A stretch of 64,000 bases of DNA, taken from assembly GCF_027244095.1 (NCBI RefSeq), contig NC_069670.1:19705820-19769819 (forward strand). Reading direction: 5' to 3'. Made by a program: the position numbers and the translations under genes. This document shows, one piece after another, positions 10,001 through 20,869 of this stretch (positions are counted from its first letter, which is position 1; every line of letters starts with the position of its first letter). This DNA comes from Hemicordylus capensis. Its lineage: Eukaryota; Chordata; Lepidosauria; Squamata; Cordylidae. Under the pieces are notes generated by a model. It did no database searches. It had not been told where the DNA came from and worked only from the letters and a program-made list of their open reading frames with translations.

Positions 10001-13000
10001 TAAATAAATTAGTTAATAATAAAATTAAACGTTAAAAAATCCAAGCTAAAACTGCAAAATTAGCTTTTAAAATTTCAAATTACATTTTTTTAAGAGCTAA
10101 AAACTGAGAATATATACCAGAATATATATACCAGATATACGCAACAGGTGAAACATTCAAAAGCCTCTTTTAAAAGATGCGTTTTTAGTTGTTTGTTTTA
10201 AAAACACTGAGAGAAGTAGTATGGCAAAGCTCTTCATGGAGGAGAGTTCTATCATCGCTGCTAGTTGGAGGGCCATAGGCCACCTCCAATCTCAAAGGCA
10301 GGATGCCTCTGAGTACCAGTTGCAGGGGAGTACCAGCAGGAGAGAGGGCATGCCCCTTTCAACTCCTGCCTGTGGGCTTCCAGAGGCATCTGGTGGGCCA
10401 CTGTGTGAAACAGGATGCTGGACTAGATGGGCCTTGAGCCTGATCCAGCAGGGCTGTTCTTATGTTCCAAGGCCAAGGGGCCACAACCGAAAAAGCCCTG
10501 TCTCTAGTCCCTGCCAATCGGATCTCTGGATAGGGCCAATGGACCTTCCCCTACTTAATAAAGAGAATCGCCACTTTAAAAAGGAGTCTCTTTGCTCAGC
10601 TGAAAACCTGCTCCAGGGAGTTTGGATGCCCCAGAACAGAACACAAAACATAATGATAAGTCACAATAGCACTGTAAACTACAATCGGCAAAACAAACAA
10701 TTTGAAAAAAGAGAGATGTGCAGTGACCTTGATTTGTGTCCCCTGGAGCTTTTCCAGACTGCCAGCTTAATTGGGGAGGAAGTGGCTTAACTTAGCACGA
10801 GTTAGGATGAGAGAGAATAAACGGCCTTTTTGCACACAGAAGCCTCAATTGGCAAAAATGGAAGTAAATCTGGGCCGTCCACATGGCCGCTGCCACCCCT
10901 GCTTCCTTCTCCTGCATTGAAGGCAAGCGGATGCACTTGACACCTTCTTGAAACAAGAACTCTTTATCTCGACATGAAATGGCTGAGTGAGGTGGGTCTC
11001 TGGGACTGGAGAGGACGCGTCTCTGGGTGCAGGACTCTCTTGTGGTTTTTGTTGTTTGCGGCTATTTGTGTATGGCTTTGCAAGAAGAGGAGGTCACACA
11101 GCGGTTGACACAGAAAAAGAAATAAGATGGTTCCCTGTCCCAATACGGCTCACAGTCTAAAAAGAAACATAAAGGGAGGCGCCGGCAACAGCCACTGGAG
11201 GGATGCTGTGCTGGGGCTGGAGAGGTCCGGTTGCTCTCCCCCTGCTAAACATAGGAGAGCAAAGAGTGTCACTTTGTGCAGCTAGCAGATGGGACTCTCT
11301 TTGTGAAATAGCCTCAAACAACATGGAAGAGCCTTCTGCCTCAGCCAAGTCAGAGCCTTGGTTCAGCTAACTCAGCATTGTCTGGAATATAGGAAGCTGC
11401 CTCCTACTGACTTAGACCCTGGTCCCATCTAGGGCTAGCTCAGTATCGTCTACTCTGACCGGTAGCGGCTTCTCCAGGGTTGCGGGCAGGAATCTCTTTC
11501 AGCCCTATCTTGGAGATGCTGCCAAGGAGGGAACTTGGAACCTTCTGCATGCAAGCAGGCAGGTGATCTTCCCAGAGCGGTCCCATCCCCTAAGGGATCT
11601 TACAGAGCTCACATGTGGTCTCCCATTCAAATTTAAAACAGGGCAGACCCTGCTTAGGAAAGGGGAAAATTCATGCTTGCTCTCAAAAGACCAGCCCTCT
11701 TCCCATCCTGGCCACCAGCATTGCTTCTGTGAGCAAAATTCACTTTCCTTACACAGTATACGACCCATTGCGTCTAAGAAATGGGTGTGAGAACCACATA
11801 CTTTAGTATTTGTGATTATCCTTCTCAATACTCTTCTAGATGCCTCTGGGTCAAGCGCTTCCATCCTGGCACCTTCCTTTTTGGAGGGGACTCAACTTAG
11901 TCACCACATCCCCCTACTCTGCTTCTTCTATGACGGACACCCTGACCAGGATACTGTCTCCTGGGATATTCATGGAAAAACATTTGAGCAGCAGGACGGT
12001 GACATGATTGACGGGGAAGGAGCCTTCAGCATTTGGAGTTTGCAGCTGATGCCTCCAGAGTTCTGGACCGAAGGGATGTCTTACTCCTGCTCCGACCAAG
12101 AGAACAGGAACCTCAGTGCTGTGGTACCCACCAACACAGTGCCCACAAACACAGGTACAGGACAACAGACTCTATCCATCGTCCACCAGAACAGCAGACT
12201 CTACCAGAATAGAAATCTATAGAAAAGGGGCTGCCTTTTTCCAACTTAGCTCTAGCTGTGGAAAGGTGGGACCCACCAGTAGCCTGCAGCAGCGGGGTGG
12301 CAAAGGTGTTGGAAATTCTCTATGGTGAGAGAATCCCTTTCTCATTATAGCAGAGTGCACAGAGGCACAACACACAGCGGATTTAGTTAGGCATGCGTGT
12401 ATGCTGAGAGTAAAGTAACCTGGAGCCAATTCATAGTTTCAAATCAATATAAAAGGCATTTATTAAGGAACTCCATTCTAGATAGGAAAGTGAGGAATTA
12501 GGATCTCTTATCTATCTATCTATCTGGATGCAGATGGATTCTGCATCTTCTCTGCACATTTGGTGCAGGGAGAGAGCCTTGCCATGTTGCAAGGTAGACG
12601 GCCAGGTAGCAAGAGAGAGAGAGAGGAAGGAAGTTTGAATCCCCTAAGAGTAGCAATCTACATTTCAAAGGGATAGCATCAGAGCAGTGGAGAAGTGATG
12701 ACAAATGTCTTGACCCTTTAGCCCTCTGACTCACTAGTCTGTCCTCCACTGTCTGAGGCAAAGAGACAGTGCAAAGTCCTTTAACTTTCCAACAAAAGGT
12801 GGGTTTTGAGGAGGGCTGGACCACAAATGTGTGGGGAGGACGTTCTAGGCCTCAGGGGCAGCGAGCGGGGAAGAGTGTTCAAGGGTGGTGGTGGGGAGAT
12901 CTCTGGGCTGCTGTGTCTGGTCATTCTGGAGAAGGAAAGGGCAGAAGCCGGCACATACCCGGGTCTAGAGCGGAGAGCTAAGGTGGCCAGGCTGTGCAAG

Positions 13001-15113
13001 GCTTAGAAGGTTAGGAGGGATGGGCAAGGATGGAGCTTGTGTTGGAAGCCACGGAGGGATGTCAGGGGTTTGGAGATGGAGCAAAGGTCTGAAGAATGAG
13101 AGATGTTTTGGTGAGGGGAGAAGAAGACACCACCCACAGGATTCCTGGAATCTCCCAGCCTTCCCTTAGGTCAGGAAGTTTCCCAGTGGGGGGCCTTTAG
13201 ACCCAGCTAGCTAAGGGAGCATTAATAGTCAGGTATACCACCATGAAGACCGTGGCCACTTTCCGCTCGTCCCTGAGCTGACCTTCTGGCTACTTTAGCG
13301 GTTGGCCACTCCTCTACTGTTGCCCCCCATTTCTCTCTCTTCCCCTCTCTCCTCCCCATTTCTCTCCCCCCTCCTATTGTTACTCCCCTACAACTGGTAT
13401 TCAGAGGCATCCTGACTCTGAGGCTGGAGGCGGCCTACAGCCATCAGACTAGTAGCCACTGATAGACCTGGCCTCCGTGAATTTATCTTAAACCCCTCTT
13501 AAAGCCATTCAGGCTGCTGGCAGTCACTACAAGAGAATTCCTCCAGTTGATTCCACGCTGCCCTCAGCTGACCTTCTGGCTACTTCGAGATAAATGCAAA
13601 TAGATAGATAGATAGATTGATAATTTCTCTCTCCCTCTCACCTTCTCTTTCTTCAGGAAGCTGCCGTCCCATTTTATACATCGGGCTGCCCTGTATCGCT
13701 GCCCTCCTGCTGATCTCTGCCTGGGTCTTGCTCTTCAGCAAGCATCTTGGCAAAGGTAATCCATCGAGTGTGAGGTTAATGGTGTTGTATCCCAGCCCTT
13801 ACTCAAGAGTAAGGTGATTTTTCTTCTCCCTTTTTGTTTCTCTCTCCACAGGGGATGGAGAGAAACTAGATGCTCAAATACCCATCGAGGAAACCCCACA
13901 GGTAATTTGCACTGTTTTCTCCCTGCCGCCTCATAAATCTCTCTCTCTCTCTCTCTGTGCATGTGCAGTACATCATTTGGGCAGGGGGATTGGGCAAAAC
14001 AACTCCAAATCCTTTGGCAATCCAGTACTTGGATAATGGGGAGTGTCTGATGTTGCAAGGTGAGCCCAAGAGAGGGTTGGAAGGAAGCAGCTCCAGCAGA
14101 TAATCTTGAGGCAAGAGCAGTCAATCAGCGTGCGGGGGCTGTGTGTCCAATTCAAGGTTAGGAACCGTGAGGTGGAAAACAAGGGCAGGTAAGGCCTTCA
14201 GGGCACAACTCCTCTGTTTCCTATGAGCTGCCCGGGGTGCTGGACAGATCATGGGGAACAAAGGAGGTATCCTAACAGGTTTCTAGCTCCAACTTTTATA
14301 TCCTTCCTGGGCATGGCTTCCCCTCCCAGACTCCACCCACTTCCGGAGGAGTAAAGAACCTTAAAGGGGTAGTCAGCTGGCCTGGTACCTTTCATGTGGG
14401 TCTTCTTTGGCATAGTACCAAGCAGGCCCAGGGGAACATGACCCATTTTCAAAGGGTCTGGCAGGGTGGCAGCATACCTCCCTGCCACCCCGTTGACTCC
14501 TCAGACCAGAAGTGACAGGAAGCAACGTGTGTGCACACACCGGGTACTTCCTGTTACTTCTGGTCCGAGGAGTCAACAGGGAGGTGGGGAGGTACGCTGC
14601 CGCCCTGCCAGACCCTTTGAAAATGCAGTGCCAATGGGGGAAACGTGGCAGGAGGGGTAAGAGCATCCTCCCCCGTCCTTCAAGATATCCCCCCACTTTC
14701 GAACCGGCCGAACCGCCGGTCTTTTGAACCCCTTCGGAGGCCCATAAAAGGGCCTCCGAACAGGTTCGTGCACATCCCTAATCTTTGCCTCTGAGTCCTG
14801 GCCACTGTTTCTGGATAGCACTAAAACTCCCAGTATTCCAGTGGGTATTTACCCAGTAGTATTCGCCCAGAGCTGAAGAAGTGGGAAAGAGAGTCTACAG
14901 GAGGTATGGGACTGTGCAGCATGTTTATGGATAAATCTTTGGAAAATGCCATATTAATTGGCTAGTCAGTGGTCAGTTGCCTGTGGTGAGGGAAAATGAG
15001 CTCCAGCGACCAAACACTGTGTCTTTTGTAAAATGGAAGAGAGTTGTTCTTTCTTTCTTTCTTTCTATTTTCTGTTCCAGATTGATTATGCAGAAGTCCA
15101 TTGGAAAAATTGA
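7099..15113 (+). CDS. V-C1 receptor with single ITIM, plus-strand family copy 1 (complete)
   Basis: Six exons give 287 residues plus stop: leader 7099-7141 (MHFHFLVSLLLFLH), V 9116-9439, C1 11840-12154, TM 13657-13755, cytoplasmic 13852-13901 and last exon 15081-15113. All splice sites are GT-AG. Ig-exon phases are 1; the last junction is phase 0. The V domain has Cys in LRISC, Trp in VTWYKED, DSGVYYC and a J-like NGSRLIV. The C1 domain has PLLCFFYDG, TVSWDIHG and MSYSCSD. The TM segment is ILYIGLPCIAALLLISAWVL with no charged residue. The last exon encodes IDYAEVHWKN, an ITIM that when phosphorylated would recruit SH2 phosphatases, so an inhibitory membrane receptor is likely. It is divergent from the minus-strand receptor at 6295. 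NKp30/NCR3-like or SIRP-like ancestry is possible; ligand unknown. Confidence 0.85.
7425..7683 (-). repeat. Interspersed repeat family X, antisense, intron 1
   Basis: The reverse complement matches family X (CAGCAACAGTCACTGAAGGA, CCCAAAGGGCTCACAATCT). It lies in the leader-V intron of the plus-strand receptor. Confidence 0.6.
8676..8985 (-). mobile_element. 5S rRNA-derived SINE, antisense
   Basis: The right end reads, in reverse complement, AGCAGGATCTGCCCTGGTTA with GAATGGGAGACT. These match the box A and intermediate element of 5S rRNA genes. The tail (left end) has the TGACTCAGTA and CTAGATGGGCCAA motifs seen in the family's other copies at 11386, 49275 and 62575. Confidence 0.7.
9505..9680 (+). 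repeat. Interspersed repeat family X, partial
   Basis: Starts at the TATTTATATACCGCTTTTCA motif and runs through CCCTGTCCCCAAAGGGCTCA. It lies just after the V exon donor of the plus-strand receptor. Confidence 0.6.
9680..9706. repeat. (TCTA)n microsatellite
   Basis: A run of the tetranucleotide ATCT. Related GATA/ATCT runs recur at 12508-12525 and 13602-13620 in the same gene's introns. Confidence 0.8.
9785..10012 (+). mobile_element. tRNA-derived SINE
   Basis: The head has tRNA-like promoter boxes (GGTGTAGTGGTTAGAGTGC; then a B-box-like AGAGTTAAAATCC). The body has GGGTTGTTGTGAGGAGAAAC and the tail ends in an A-rich AAATAAAAATAAATAAA. Related copies are at 25352, 28262 and 47052. Intronic. 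Confidence 0.8.
10226..10466 (+). mobile_element. CR1 LINE 3' end
   Basis: A typical CR1 3' UTR with GGACTAGATGGGCCTTGAGC and the terminal CAGCAGGGCTGTTCTTATG. It is truncated on the left and intronic. Confidence 0.85.
11085..11330 (+). repeat. Interspersed repeat family X
   Basis: Carries AGAAATAAGATGGTTCCCTG and CAACAGCCACTGGAGGGATG, as in the other copies. Confidence 0.55.
11386..11720 (-). mobile_element. 5S rRNA-derived SINE, antisense, beside the C1 exon
   Basis: In reverse complement the head reads AGCAGGGTCTGCCCTG then GAATGGGAGACCACATGTG, matching the 5S rRNA internal promoter. It ends about 120 bases before the C1 exon of the plus-strand receptor. Confidence 0.65.
12155..13390. 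other. C1-TM intron, mostly unassigned
   Basis: Intron of the plus-strand receptor. It holds a short ATCT run and pyrimidine-rich tracts. No exon or clear transposon was recognised before the CR1 piece that follows. Confidence 0.5.
13395..13560 (-). mobile_element. CR1 LINE 3' fragment, antisense
   Basis: Contains CTGGTATTCAGAGGCATCCT and TAGTAGCCACTGATAGACCT, the antisense forms of the CR1 3' region seen also at 59369-59640. Confidence 0.75.
14444..14625. mobile_element. Fold-back (inverted-repeat) element
   Basis: Two arms of about 75 bases are inverted copies of each other (CATTTTCAAAGGGTCTGGCA at the left, its complement at the right) around a short centre rich in TGTGTGCAC. This could form a long hairpin. 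It lies in the last intron of the plus-strand receptor. Confidence 0.7.
14690..14790. mobile_element. hAT-like MITE terminus
   Basis: Has inner inverted repeats (TCGGAGGCCC with GGGCCTCCGA) and ends TTCGTGCACATCCCTA, an end type also seen near 58830 (CACACACCCCTAG). The outer left end was not located. Confidence 0.4.
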
Positions 15114-15285
15114 AATGTTGGTCAGTGTGATGGATACAGTCTGCAGGCAAAACTTTATTTCATTTGTTAAAGGAGAGAAGACATACAGGAAGAAAAGCAA
15201 ATGCAAAAGTTTATTATCTTTCAGCTAGCAGAATGTTGACACCTGTATCGAACATAGTGTATTTGGTATTAATATTGATGCTTGC

Positions 15286-15291
15286 ATTAAA
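15286..15291 (+). terminator. Polyadenylation signal ATTAAA of the plus-strand receptor
   Basis: ATTAAA lies 173 bases after the stop codon. The surrounding sequence is conserved beside the relic last exon at 50.1 kb, where the hexamer reads GTTAAA. Confidence 0.55.
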
Positions 15292-15649
15292 CGCCACCTT
15301 TTTTCCATGAATGGTGTCCATGTCTTCATTTTACAGCATCCTCTGATGACCACGATCTTGTTGTTTTGTGCATCAGCTCTGGGCAGATGTCTTCTCTATT
15401 CAGCTGATGGCAGGACAGTGTGCACACACCCCAGAAAGACATCATTCAAAGAGGATGAGTTTGCTCCCATCTCTGCTAATTTCTAATGCCCAGAAACCGA
15501 AACAGAGAACTTCTTAGAACTGGATTAACTGGTCCCTGCGTCTGCTTTGGCCACTGGCCTTTCCCTTGGAAGTCCCTTTCTGAGGCCTTTGTGGGCAGGT
15601 AACCATTTTGTTGGCTTTTCTATGTCAACACTGGGAGACCTTCCTTTTT

Positions 15650-15925
15650 GTGAAGAACAGAAGAACAGCCCTGCAGGATCACACCCAAATCCCATCCAGT
15701 CCAGCACCCTTTTCACACAGTGGCCCACCAGATGCCCCGAGGAGCCACACAACCAGGAGATGAAGGCTATCTCTTTCTTCTCCTGCTGCTGTTCCTCTGC
15801 AACCGGGATTTGATGGCTATAGCCATCAGGATCAGTAGCCACGGATGGAATTGTCCTCCACTAATTTGCCTAAGCTCTGCTTAAGGTTATCCAAGCTGGT
15901 GGCCATCACCACATCCCGGGGTGGA
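15650..15925 (-). mobile_element. CR1 LINE 3' end, antisense
   Basis: Starts with GAACAGAAGAACAGCCCTGC and continues through TGGCCATCACCACATCCC, the antisense CR1 3' end including the end of ORF2. Confidence 0.8.
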
Positions 15926-16024
15926 GAAAGTAGCCTTGGAGGTGGATTCCGGCCAAGGAGCGAGTCGAGCGACCCTTCTAGTGGGAATGGAGGACTAGAA
16001 ACACATTTGGAAGAAGACCCCATT

Positions 16025-16980
16025 GTCACTGTAACATCCCCTGGGAAACCCAGAACAATGTCCAGGGTAGCGGGAAATGGTGGGATGGCCAGCTTCTCAT
16101 CGAAGGGGACCATTCGGGAGGAGGAAATCCTTCCCCACCAAACAGTCCCACGCTTGCCCCTTTCAGGAGCGGAGGAGCAGGATCGCTTTCCTGATGGCCC
16201 TGATCCAGGCCTGCCAGGAAGCCATCTGGAGGGGGCAGCAGCGCCTTCCGTTTTCTAAAGGGCTGGCAGCCCAGGCAGTGCTGATGAGTGATTTGGGGCA
16301 GGGAACTCTGAGGCAAAGGGGTCGGCTGGTGGGAGGGGAGGCCTGGATGGGGGTAGCGGGGTGGAGGCAGCCGCCCTTGGAACAGGGTGAACCCCAGCAG
16401 GGAGAGGGGGCTGGGTGCATCTGGGGCAGGAGAAGGGAAGCCCCCCAGGGCCTCTGGGGTGACTCCCTCCTGCTCTCTGTTCCCTCCCAGGAGGAGATGG
16501 CCTACATCTGGGAGGACCCCGTGCCCCACCACCTCTTCTCTCTCTGCACAGAGGCCATTGCCTCCTTGAGGTACGTGGAGGTCTGGAAGGGGGAGGGAGT
16601 GGTGTGGACAGCGGCAGGCAGCCCCGGAGAATTCCAGGGGGGCTGAGAGGAGTCCAAGTGGGGGGGAAGAGGAGGGAGGGAGCCCAGGGGGCAAGCAGGG
16701 CGAGGGACCAGCCAATTCTTGGCCCTCCACACCCTCAGGCATCGGGGAAAGGACTGGGGAGGCCCAGAGAGGAACTCTCTTCACCGTTCAGCAAAGGCCC
16801 CCTCAGGCTTTGGAGAAGTTGGCCGCCCACCTCAGGACTGATGGCTTGATTGCCACCAGATCCAGCTTGCTTCTCCAGCGCTGCATGCTGGGAACGCCTC
16901 GGATCGGGGCCATGGAGGCTGTTGATACTTTCCACCTCCTCTGCCAGTTTCTTCATGGCATTATCCCCCCATTCCCACCT
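16025..16980 (+). pseudogene. Truncated duplicate of the helix-rich gene at 36.7-38.7 kb
   Basis: Two exons match the 36.7 kb gene: 16167-16283 (117 bases) and 16491-16570 (80 bases, encoding EEMAYIWEDPVPHHLFSLC). The intron between them is nearly identical to its partner. The donor after the first exon has changed from GT to AT, so normal splicing is lost. The later exons are missing; only a short intron match near 16925-16970 remains. It is most likely a pseudogene made by segmental duplication. Confidence 0.75.
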
Positions 16981-16984
16981 TCAG

Positions 16985-18094
16985 AATAAATTTGTTCAAT
17001 GCGTTGGTCATGGAAAGAACTGACTGAAGTGGTTAGAGTTCAAAATAAAATGAGTTTTGGATTACAGAAAGAGAAAATAATGGTTAAGAGCGATAAAATT
17101 AAACTATCAAGACCAACAATGACTAAGGTACAGCTCTCAAGGTGTTAATTTGGCTTGAGTTTTAGGTCTGAATTAGGTTCCCTCATAGAGAGAAACAAAC
17201 AGATTTGGATTTCAGGAGAAATGAGGGGAAACGTAAGTAGAGTTTTCAAGGATAGGGGTTATATACTAACCACCTCACTTTTTCCAAGAGAAATGTGTCG
17301 AAACCTTGCAGCTCAGTCTCTACCAAGAAGCTTTTCTTCTCCAGGGCAAGGAAGCAGGAACAAGGAACAAGAGACCAGCCAGGGGTCCAGGATTCACCAA
17401 AGGCAGATCCAAAAATGAACGAGACCTCGCAGCCACAAGTGCTGGGCACACCGCATTGAGAAAAGATAGTATGCAGGTGTAAGTCAAGGCAGGGCAAGAT
17501 GGAAGTGTTGATACCAAGACATGAGAAAGTGAATGGTGCTTCCTCGGTACGCAGAACACCCTGGTGATCCAGGAGACAGGCGGATGGATGGTGTCTTCAC
17601 CAGTTAGAGGCACTTTCTTGCCCGAAGGCATTATGCTAAACATTGCTTGCAAAGGCAAGCAAAGGCGACAAACCCATTGTGCTATTCAAAACTGAGGAGT
17701 GGACCTCTTGGAGAAAAACTAGGGAAGGTCTGAAAGGACCCCTGGAGGAAAAGGCATGCTGAACACATTGGAGTTTCTTTGTCTCCTGTCTTTTCAGAAG
17801 ATGTGGGGGTAGCTAAAATGTAAACCAGCTAGCATCCCGTGGCCATGAGTTGGCCATTAACATATGGATATGACAAATATTTATAGACTGCTTTTCAACT
17901 AAAGGTCCCAAAGTGGTTTACAGAGATATATAAATCAAACAAACAAACAAACAAACATGCTCCTTAGCTGCAGAGATGACCTGTCGCTTTCTCATCACTC
18001 CTTCCTGAGGAGGTGTTGTTATCTTGACTGCTGTGTCCACATAGGGAGAAGACTTGGCTTAGTCTTTCAAGAATAGCTCTGGGTTAACTCACAT
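16985..18094. other. Unassigned region
   Basis: No exon was recognised. A short family X fragment lies at 17868-17935, followed by a (CAAA)n run near 17935-17957. Confidence 0.4.
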
Positions 18095-18358
18095 CTAGCC
18101 ACCTAATGGTGCAGCAGCAGGGAAGCAACCTGCCTAGAGGGCAGAAGGCTGTTAGTTTGAATCCCCGCTAGTGTGTTTCCCAGAATATGGGCAACTCCTT
18201 TATCGGGCAGCAGTGACATAGGAAGGTGCTGAAAGGCATCATCTCATACTGCATGGGAGGAGGCAATGGTCAACCCCTCCTGTATTCTACCAAAGAAAAC
18301 CACAGGGCTCTGTGGTTGCCAGGAGTCGACACCGACTCGAGGGCACAACCTTTCCTAA
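18095..18358 (+). mobile_element. Sauria-type SINE (tRNA head, Bov-B-like tail)
   Basis: The head carries tRNA-type boxes (AATGGTGCAGCAGCAGG, TTTGAATCCCCGCT). The tail GGAGTCGACACCGACTCGAG resembles the 3' end of Bov-B LINEs, which mobilise this SINE class in squamates. Other copies are at 61820 and 63868. Confidence 0.85.
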
Positions 18359-18359
18359 T

Positions 18360-20245
18360 TCTCATCTACTCCAGCTTCCCACCTGTGAATCATCATCAGG
18401 GGGGTGACAGCGAGGGGAGGCTCTCCTGCACTTTGAATCTGACCTAGGCGTTCCTTCTCCCAGGCCCTTTGAGTTAGCTAGAGGCAATACACAATGCAGA
18501 TCTCATGGTCCCGTGAAATCCAGAGTGCAGACAGTGGTAACTACAGGCTTGTACTTCCAGATAAAGGGGGGGGGGCTGATCCTCAAGGAACCCCCCCAAA
18601 AGGGTCTCTTTGTAACAACCTTGATTCCATCATCTTGCCAAGGCTTCCCAAGCTGGGAGCCTCAAAATGTGGCTGAACTCAAACTCCCATCAGCCCCAGT
18701 GACAATCTTCTGCGTGTAAAGCTATTAAGATTTTCCGAGAAAAAGATAACCATGTTGGACTCAATCTGCTCTTCAGCAGCTGCTCTGGCTTTCTTTTTGG
18801 TGACTTTGCATGGTGTCTACTTCTGGGTTTATTTTTGAATTGTTCCTTTTAAGCATGTTATAGTGCATAACTCCCCCCCCTTCTGTTTTTTATATTAGTA
18901 AAGTTGCACAATTAATTTCTGAGTTGGTTGCCAATTGAAAAACTATACTGCCCAAACACCCATGACTAATTCTTGTCTTTTGGGGAGATGCTTGAGAAAC
19001 TCTTAAACGGCTGTCACCCATCAGTTTCATTAAGGATGATCCTGAAACTTATGGCGAAGCACTGCCTGATCCCTCTGCCAGTGGGCATCACAATCCCATC
19101 CTTGTTGGCGACCATATATGGTTTCTTTAAAAGCCTGTTTAAATATGGCCTGCCACTTTCTTCTGTCACAATCACAGCCCCGCTCCCACTTCTGCACACA
19201 TCATAATCCTCCACTGTCCTCTGAGCCCAAATAAAAGCAGCTCACCTTTGCTGAGTAGCTCAATCTCCTGGGGGGGGGGGCAGAGAGGAAACAGGTAATG
19301 TTCCCCCTCTGCCCCAGTGGGATTTGGGAGGGCAGTTAAAGTCCTGGACTTGGCTGCAATCTCAATCCCTGTAGGGGATCCAGACATCTGGAAGAGGACA
19401 CCCAACTGCACCCACACCCAGGCTCTCTCAGGAGTCTGGACTAATAAGTTAGACTCCCCCCACTCCACCCCACCTGCTTTCCCCACTTGCTTCCCTCCCA
19501 TTTAACACAGGGGTTGTCTCTTCCTTTCATTTCAGGCCATGACCTTCACCATCAATCGAGCCCCTTTCGGGCACAATGGCTGAAGCGGAGGTCTCACCTC
19601 CTCACCGTCAGAAGAACCTTCACGTGCAGCTTGAAGACCAAACTCCCAAAGTCAAAAATATTCATTGCACTATCCTTTGGTAAGCCATAGGGCTCAAGCT
19701 GTGTCTGGGCAGGGTCATCCATTGGTGGTCCTGCCCCGACACAGATTGACCAAGGCCCACTGTTTAACCTGGCCGTGCAGGCCTGGCTGGTTGCCGCTTT
19801 TTGGAGCCGAGAAGGAATTTTCCCCTGGGAGGTCTCTGGATCCCCAGGTTTTTTGCCTTCTCTGCACGGCCTTCCTCTTCAGCTCTGCAAGCACCTTGGC
19901 TTGCCGCTGAAGAAGAGTCAACCAGTGGGTCTTTCCCCCTCCCGCCCACCTCCAAATAAAATACAAATCAATCTCAAGACATTGTCGCTTTGTTGTTTTT
20001 TGGTCGTCTCTTTTTTGCTGGGTCTACTGGGAGTGATTAGGAGTCAATGAGGAAAATTACTCATGTCAGGCAATGGATCTGGGGATCAATCAGGTTGGGA
20101 TTAAGATCCAGAGGTGGTAGAATGGTTGATTGGGACCGGGGAGATCAGAGTTTAAAATCCTCACTCAGTGATCTCCTACTTTCTCACAGTGATCTCCTCA
20201 ACTTTCTCACAGGGTTGTTGTGCAAATAGGAGAGGAAGGCAGAGG
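18360..20245. other. Unassigned region with weak exon-like pieces
   Basis: A possible exon lies at 19536-19680: CAG acceptor before GCCATGACC and a GGTAAGCC donor. AATAAA occurs near 19955. No protein family was recognised. A tRNA-SINE fragment occupies about 20105-20225. Confidence 0.3.
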
Positions 20246-20869
20246 CAGGGGCGTAACTACCATTAGGCAGGGGGAGGCAGTCGTCTCGGGGCCCCACTGC
20301 CTTGAGGGGCCCCCCAGAGACACCTCACATGACTCCCCATTGCCCCCTGCCCAGCCCCAAGACCCTTCAGCCACTTGCGCTGTTTGCCCTTTCTCCTGCT
20401 TATGTCCTGGTCGGAAATCAAAGCTGCTTTTCTCCCTGGCGCCTCTCAGCTGATCGGCGGGTGGGCGGGGCTTCCAGGGAGGCCTCCGTGTAGGCCTCCG
20501 TGAAGCCTGAATTCGAGTAGGCTGGCAAGCCCCAGGAAGAAGGCTGGCAGTCAGAGTGGCCACTACAGCTCTCTGCAGCAGACCCTCTTCTGCCCAGGCC
20601 AGACAGCTCAGCCTTTGCCAGCTGGAATGTGAATTCCTTTTTGTGGTTACACTCCCCCCACCCCCTATATAGGCATCTGCTTGCCATAGGGCTTTGATGG
20701 GGGGGGGGGGAGACTGAGAAGTCTCTGAATATTTATATTTAATTTAAAACTGATTGGAAAATTTGCTGGCTTAAAAAACACCCTCTAAAAAGTCCTATAA
20801 GTGGCTTGTTTCATGGCAGGAAATTACAAAAACTTCTGGAACAAATTTATTTATGTATTAATTCATTCA

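Noticed and set aside
9785-10012. True tRNA genes at the SINE heads (also 25352, 47052, 61820)
   Set aside because: Only the A- and B-box-like parts are present, with no acceptor stem closing; the copies carry SINE bodies and tails.
16026-16784. 252-codon minus-strand frame, and a similar 278-codon one at 36104-36940
   Set aside because: Both are shadows opposite exons and GC-rich introns of the helix-rich gene and its duplicate. They are Pro-rich with no domain.
18360-18680. Possible Ig-domain relic (RLSCTL and QSADSGNYRLVL)
   Set aside because: The two motifs are in different frames with stops between, there are no clear splice sites, and no alignment to the receptor exons was seen.
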